64,000 nucleotides of DNA. Origin: Lytechinus pictus (taxonomy: Eukaryota; Echinodermata; Echinoidea; Temnopleuroida; Toxopneustidae). The stretch spans positions 23,493,817-23,557,816 of the forward strand of contig NC_087261.1 of assembly GCF_037042905.1 (NCBI RefSeq), written 5' to 3'. Below are positions 58,127 through 64,000 of this stretch, piece by piece; the stretch's first letter is position 1; the number at the start of each line of letters is the position of its first letter. Under the pieces are notes generated by a model. That model worked only from the letters and a program-made list of their open reading frames with translations, made no database searches and was not told where the DNA came from. Made by a program: the position numbers and the translations under genes.

Positions 58127-58311
58127 ACTGGGTAGTCACTTCAGTTCCTTCATCGGGCACTCGAGCATTAGAGGAATTTCTTCCTACCAGGTACCCATTC
58201 ACCTCACCTGGGTCAAGCGCAGCACAATGTGGGTAAATCTCTTGTTGAAGGAAAACATGCCATGGCTTGGAATCGAACCCACGTCCCTCAGATTGAAGGG
58301 CAAGAGTCATA
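58127..58311 (-). mobile_element. tRNA-derived SINE (minus orientation), tail-to-tail with the previous one
   Basis: On the minus strand it has ACTCTTGCCCTTCAATCTGA, GGGACGTGGGTTCGATTCC (B box) and CCAGGTGAGGTGAATGGG. The two SINEs could form an inverted-repeat hairpin if read through. Confidence 0.8.
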
Positions 58312-58529
58312 AATATAATTAGACAAACTTGTTTACGAACCAGATTTCCATCTAGTTTGTAGTGCCAAGTGTAAGTGGTCAAATTGTAAATGATTTGGGT
58401 ATGAGATTAAATGATAATTATAGGCCAAGTGCAGTGTAGTCCAATCTCCATTTCATTTCGCACCTTGTCTAATGAAAATTTGGTTCGTGACCTGGAACAG
58501 CATTCAATTCAATACTTAAGCCAGAATTG

Positions 58530-58920
58530 TCACTACTTTACAGTATTTTGCTTAAGCACATGTAGACTACTTAACCATTTTTTGCAATTCAATTGCATTA
58601 TTGGCTATAAAGTATTTTGCTTGAATCTAAGACAAGCTGCCTGCCAGGCTTAAGTCTGACTTGCGTACGGTTTACAAACATGATACAGTCATACATTGTG
58701 CGCATGGATAAATGCATACATGCACGTTGCGCATTCTTTCGCTCAAACTTTATGACGTCACAGTGGTTATTAGTAAGTATTTTGCTTACATTTGGGTTGA
58801 TAAAGTACAGTAAAATACTTTTAAACATGTGATCTGAATATGAGTATAAGCATTTTGCTAAGCCAAATAAAATACTACATGTAAGTAAAATACCTACAAA
58901 ATCAGTACTTACAATTGAAA
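58530..58920. repeat. Dispersed AAGTATTTTGCTTA motifs and their inverse
   Basis: AGTATTTTGCTTA-like motifs occur near 58541, 58611, 58776 and 58849. The inverse (TAAAATACTT, GTAAAATACC) occurs near 58811, 58868 and 58884. They are unevenly spaced and not a tandem repeat. Confidence 0.5.
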
Positions 58921-58989
58921 ACAGGTCAGATCATTTGATCCAGACTTAGTGGTTTTCTACCAAGCACATACATTTATGAGACAAAATGA

Positions 58990-59150
58990 GTCGGCTTTAC
59001 TTGAAAATTAGACGTGGGAAAATGGTCTAAATGGCAAAAGATCAAATGGTTGGTAGATCTAAGATGAAATGGTTATAGATGAACGGCGATTAGACAATGT
59101 GTGACGAGACCAAATCAAAAGCAGACGGGGCGGGCGTAGACCACAAGGCA
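58990..59150. repeat. Second cluster of TAGAC(C/G)AAATGG-type short repeats
   Basis: AATGGTCTAAATGG, GATCAAATGGTTGGTAG, GAACGGCGATTAGAC, GAGACCAAATC and a terminal GGCAATTTACC match the array at 11640-12045, which also ends GGCAATTTACC. Confidence 0.6.
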
Positions 59151-59159
59151 ATTTACCAA

Positions 59160-60740
59160 ATCATGCCTTTTTGTTTCACTTTTACATTTATACAGTATAA
59201 AAACATGTTAAATTTGCTGAACTCGGTACACTTTTACAATTTTTCAAATCCATGTTTTCAACATTTTTTTTTCTTTCAGTAACGCAACCCAATTTAAACT
59301 ACACCACCACATGTTTTGGTTAATAAAGTGAAAGAAATTGATGTATCACATACAAATACTGTTTTTTTTCTTCAAAATAGCAAAATATAATGTATCAGAC
59401 AAGAATTTGATATTGACGACTGGTAATTATATACTTCCATAGTTCAGCAATGCACAATTTACACCAACTTTGGCTTACATGTATGTTCGATCTATAACAA
59501 GAAAATTTGCCTAATTTGTCTAATGCCGATTGCAGTTTCCTACTAGAACTTCAAATCTAAACGTACTGTGTATATATAAATTGAGGTGTATTATTTGTCT
59601 GGTGAGTGGCTTTATTTACTGACAATATTTATTCTTGATACACATCAGAGAACATGGAATGTTGGATAAACACTTCCTTGATTTGTGGTCAGAATAGTTC
59701 TATAAAAAGTAGGTTATTTGAGGGATACCATAGAGTCTAATGACAGATAAATTAGAAACCATATAGCTACTTCCATCAATGATTTCTTTATGAATAGTCC
59801 AGATGATAACCCTCAAAAACCAAAATAAACACTTTGTGTATACATGCATTCACTATCCAGCATTCATCACTGATAAAAAACAGGAGTTGATTTGTTTTAT
59901 ATTCTACATGTACATGTAATGAACTCATACATTTACAGGTAAGTCACTTGTCCACCTCTTGCCAAATAATGCAAATATATGATTTCTAACGTGGATGAAA
60001 CAACAGAATAGCATATACTTTGATATACGGTACCCCATCACCTACTATACACATACACAATGTACAAGTATCGATTTGCCTGAACTACAGAGTAGATTCT
60101 CGTGGGGTTAAAAAAAAATGTATTTGACATGAAAGTAATAAAAATTCCTTCCCCATGAGGGGGGGGGGGGGGGGACAAAGATTTAAGTGCGACTAAAAAC
60201 TGCTCTTTAATTCCTAGTCCAGGCAGTATGAAGCATCTCATTGCATTTGTTTAATTGTGCTCATAGGACATTGTACCGTAGAATTTCACATGAACATCAT
60301 CACTTACATGTAAGCATGCCTTATATATAGTTCATAAGTCACACTTATTATTGTGATTGTGTTTGACATAACAGGCACTTTCATCTTCTGAAAGGTTGAC
60401 AATTTGATATTGTACAATGCCTACATGTACTTAACTTGTTGTGCGCGAGCAAATGGGAGACTGAATGTCAAACATTTGTACCGTTGCACACACACCGTAC
60501 CATCCAAAATGTACCGTTGCACGGCTTTAGGAGGTGATGTCACAATACGATTAAATTCATTGCGCTCAGTAAAAAATGAAGATGAAATACACAAATAGCT
60601 TGTTGGCTAAATGCACAATGCCGCCAGAGGTCATACAGTGTATGCACTTGTGGGATTTTGCTTTTCATTTTCGATATTTTGCTCCCTTTTCATAGATTAC
60701 TGCAGGGAAAAACTCTTCTGTTTTCATCACTCCGAGGCGT
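59160..60740. other. AT-rich intergenic DNA, nothing recognised
   Basis: An oligo(G) run near 60159-60174 and a duplicated GTACCGTTGCAC near 60479 and 60511. No gene signal. Confidence 0.4.
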
Positions 60741-60741
60741 T

Positions 60742-60886
60742 GTACAACACAAATAGCGAATATTCTTATTTGTGCGATGGTGCGAGATTTTGCATTAGGT
60801 GAAAGAAAGATAGAGCATCTTTCTTTCACCTCATGCGAAATTTTGCACCATCGCACTCATGCCTATTCGCTATTTGTATAATGTAC
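60742..60886. repeat. Long hairpin: ~70-bp arms, 5-bp loop
   Basis: The left arm ends GGTGAAAGAAAGAT and the right arm begins ATCTTTCTTTCACC around the loop AGAGC at 60812-60816. Pairing continues outward through TGCGATGGTGCGA/TTGCACCATCGCA and AAATAGCGAAT/ATTCGCTATTT with some mismatches. A transcript would fold into a pre-miRNA-like or longer hairpin. It may equally be a foldback element. Confidence 0.8.
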
Positions 60887-60889
60887 TTG

Positions 60890-63040
60890 CATGTTGTGTT
60901 TGAGGTTAGTGCCAGAATACCCTCTTGTGTCCGACTCTGAACTTGTGACTTGAGAAAAATTTGCTGCGGGCTTCAAAATCATTAGGAAATTTAATGTTTG
61001 TTGCTATAACAACACACAGTCCTAGGAATTTCCCCAATGGAAACCAATATTTAATTTCTATTAGTAATCAATCTACAAAATTAATGGCAACAGTTTTTAC
61101 ATCTCATTTATATAAATACTTTACGACCCCTCCACATGATATTCATATATTACATCAATATACTTTTTTTGAATAAATAAATAAAAATAATAGAGGCAAT
61201 ACAGATTTTCTATAGATTAAGATTATAGATTAAGACAAAATAAAATGACAATATTAAAGCAAGTTTCCAACCGCATGATTTAATAACATGTACCCTCAAA
61301 GACCACTCTCAGTTACAGCCCACATGTCCGTTGACTACATAATTCAGATGCAATCACTATTAACGACAGATAGCCCTGCCCTCACAATACCCATTGGTGA
61401 TCGGAAACGTGTCATTCATGTGTAATTAATTGCCACTTGCGATATATGTAAAGAAAATATCATCACGATGACCTCGGTGTGTGTGTGGGGGGGCAGGGGG
61501 ATTCATTGGCACTTGATGAAGTGTTTTGGGCAAGGAAAAGAGTGAAAAAGGTAAAAGCTATCATGATCCTCAAATCAATCTTTCTTTAATAGCAAAAGTC
61601 CATGTGCTCTTCATAGTTAACATCTACTTTTATCCATATAACTATTGCCAAGTTCTGCGGAAATCGTATTTCACAGACTTTTCAAAAGTAAGTGGTGCTC
61701 ATTCAAGCGGAAAGATTTTTGACAGATATATCATCGCTCGCTTTATTATAAAGAGATCTGTACCAATGTATAAATGTGGAAACAGCTCCAGAATATTATA
61801 GATGTATTATTTTATAGGATTATTTCTAAGTGTATTTTTTTTATACGCACTGTAGAGTACCCTCAATGCCCCCCCCCCTCCCCCATGATTATATTATGAT
61901 ATCCAAGTGGAATAATCATAGCAGAACGAAGCAGGCAACAATTACTTTGCATCCAGGCACATCCAAGACACAAAGGATGATATTACTAAGATTGTCAAAG
62001 TTGGTCGGCAAAGTATTTTTTTTTTTGGGGGGGGGTATCTTTTTATTTTGTTATTCACTTGATCTGACACCACTTAATCTACATTATTTTATGAACTTTC
62101 ATGAACCAAATTTTATTTGAAAAAGCAATATTATAAGGAGACAGAGAGGAAATAACACCATCTAGGCACGAGACTAAGGGTGAAAGTGGTGATTTGACCT
62201 AACGATCATCAATACAGATTGAGAGTAGACCGAGTGGTTTTATCCATGGTGTTAAGCCGACCGCACACAGTAGAATTCGATGGAATATCTTACCGTGTAA
62301 TGTTCTAAATCATCGCACGAATACCTATGATCTAATCTGTGACTATGCTATCATCCTTCTTAGAATAAAAGCAAATTTAATATCTAGTCGCAATGACTTC
62401 ATAGCAGTCGTACGATTGGCTGCGATTTGAAGCTAATTTGGCCTTTGACTCCAAAATGAAGGTTTCCAATCTTTCAAAATGGTTATATTAGTATTCTTTC
62501 AATTAATTTTAACTTTAAAAAAATTACATTTTCCATTCACATTTTCAGAAAATTAGCAAAATGAGATTTGTTCCAAAATCGGATCGCGAACAGTCGTAAG
62601 GTGTGAGGTGGCCTTTAGACAACCTGTGAATTATAACATCTGCTAGTAGACCAAGGGTCCATACAAACCAATCGTATGTCTTGCACTAATGGCAAGTACA
62701 TGCACATGTTAGAGTTTAACCAAGAGCACTTTGTGAGGTCTCCTCCACTCATTCAAACTTAAACTGCTGAATCATGAAGACAATTGTTGTCGAAATTGGT
62801 GAAGCAAGCTTGACTTTAATAATAACGTTGTGAGAAATCATTTGATCAAATAGATTGCCAAGTTAGCAAGATCATCATTTTGATGCGCCAATATACATGT
62901 AGTAATCCTATCCAAAGGACTAGAAAATTTTCTTTCAGTCTATCCTAGCTATCTCTATCAAACTCAAATTTCTGAATCATCAAGATAATTGCAGTCTACA
63001 TGTAGGATTGGAAGAGAAAGCTTGACTAGGCTTCAGTAAG
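60890..63040. other. AT-rich intergenic DNA, nothing firmly recognised
   Basis: A possible decayed foldback lies near 62260-62630 (GACCGCACAC and GTGTGAGGTGG). Oligo(C) and oligo(G) runs lie near 61869 and 62025. No gene signal. Confidence 0.4.
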
Positions 63041-63169
63041 GATGTGCAGGGCCCCGTGATGTAAAGGTTAAAGATGGATTGCAAATACAAAAGAACCGTT
63101 CTGACTGGTTCCTTGTTAGCATCTTGAGAGAAAAACTAAAAGCCAGGATCGGAGAAGAAACCTTGATTA

Positions 63170-63674
63170 AAGGAGAATTTCACCCTGGCAAAAGGTTTAT
63201 TTTAAAATAGCAGAAAAAAACTCAAAAATACTGCAGAAGGTTGGAGAAAAATACATCAAAAAATGTAAAAAGTTATTAGAATTATTATTATTTGATTGGT
63301 GGCGTCATATGCGAGCAGCATTCCTACATACATGTAGCAAATGGTAACAAATGAATGAAATGTAATTTTCTCAGAAAATTGAAAATGGTTTGGACTGTAC
63401 CTTTTGTATATCAATGGACGAATCATTTCGCACCCAATCATGAAAAGAAAAGAAAAATAAGTCATCAGGAACCATTATAAAGGTGAAATTTATAGATTTT
63501 TAAAATACATAACATATGGGGCAGCTGCTCGTTAATGACGTCACAAATCCAAAATTTCAAATTCTAATAACTTTCTTATTCTTTAACCGATTTTCTTCAA
63601 ACCTTCGCTAATATTTCTTACTATTTTTTTTTCTATTTTTACAACAAACTTTTTGTCAGGGTGAACTTCCCCTT
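63170..63674. mobile_element. Foldback MITE, TA|AAGG group (element H)
   Basis: TA-flanked ends AAGGAGAATTTCACCCTGGC and CAGGGTGAACTTCCCCTT. The repeat AAAGGTTA(A/G)AGATGGATTGC occurs on both sides of the element (63064 and 63737). Confidence 0.78.
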
Positions 63675-63734
63675 TAAAGCATTTTGTAAGATCTCATTTG
63701 GTCAGTTACCCTTGGATAAGCAGGGTCACATTTC

Positions 63735-64000
63735 ATAAAGGTTAGAGATGGATTGCAAAAGAACAGTTTTTATCGGTTCCTTATCAGCATTCGAGCGAAA
63801 AGCATATGCGACAATGTCAAAGCTTAGTCAAAGCCATGAAGTCATTGATCGCAAACCTTCATCTTACAGAGCACAGATCGCCCAGAACTACAATTTTCTG
63901 GGACGACATGGTAAGAAAGGTCATCTTGTCCAAAGCACTTGAAGATTAACCCTTGGGTCAATCCCAACTCTCCCAATCATCGTCCAAATCATCATTGTCC
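63735..64000. repeat. Window edge: diverged repeat, no gene
   Basis: AAAGGTTAGAGATGGATTGC, AAAAGAAC and GGTTCCTTATCAGCAT recall 63064-63125. The open frame that starts here lacks family resemblance and lies in this repeat. Confidence 0.4.

Noticed and set aside
63748-63942. 64-codon plus-strand frame at the window edge
   Set aside because: It overlaps a repeat also present at about 63064; no domain or splice context.

Overview
The window is animal nuclear DNA. Its genes are split by many GT–AG introns. The rest is AT-rich and full of foldback elements, tRNA-derived SINEs with (ATT)n tails, microsatellites and long oligo(C)/oligo(G) runs. The protein families and this repeat style suggest a marine invertebrate deuterostome, most likely an echinoderm such as a sea urchin. 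That is an inference from style, not a species identification.

Three protein-coding genes can be supported. (1) MECR, mitochondrial enoyl-ACP/CoA reductase, lies on the minus strand. Seven coding exons are secure between 12944 and 4480, plus one doubtful 5' exon at 13079-13179; the N-terminus and targeting peptide are not located. (2) PRIM2, the large subunit of DNA primase, lies on the plus strand with twelve coding exons from 23316 to 54441. Every splice phase agrees, giving a predicted 534-residue protein that keeps all four 4Fe-4S cysteines. (3) A single-exon RING/coiled-coil/NHL protein of 806 residues lies on the minus strand at 41683-44103, entirely inside the 20.9-kb last intron of PRIM2. 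It has a probable non-coding first exon and CpG-richer promoter near 52.05-52.3 kb in the same intron. MECR and PRIM2 are divergent and about 10 kb apart. I see no functional link between fatty-acid synthesis, primer synthesis and the ubiquitin-ligase-like gene.

Layout: 0-4.4 kb is repeats and unassigned DNA. 4.5-13.4 kb is MECR, whose introns carry SINEs, foldback MITEs and a three-unit tandem repeat. 13.4-23 kb is a repeat-packed intergenic region. It holds a terminal-inverted-repeat element with a 278-bp tandem triplication at its end, two long polypurine tracts, a roughly 3-kb nested foldback with a seven-unit array carrying RFX X-box-like palindromes, and a 614-bp foldback flanked by a perfect 9-bp target duplication. 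23.1-55.7 kb is PRIM2 with the nested NHL gene. 55.7-64 kb is intergenic, with a 1000-bp foldback built around GTCTGCGCA motifs, two tail-to-tail SINEs and a long hairpin at 60.74-60.89 kb.

Most of the unusual content is repeat architecture. Nothing here resembles a prokaryotic defence system, CRISPR array, phage or operon.
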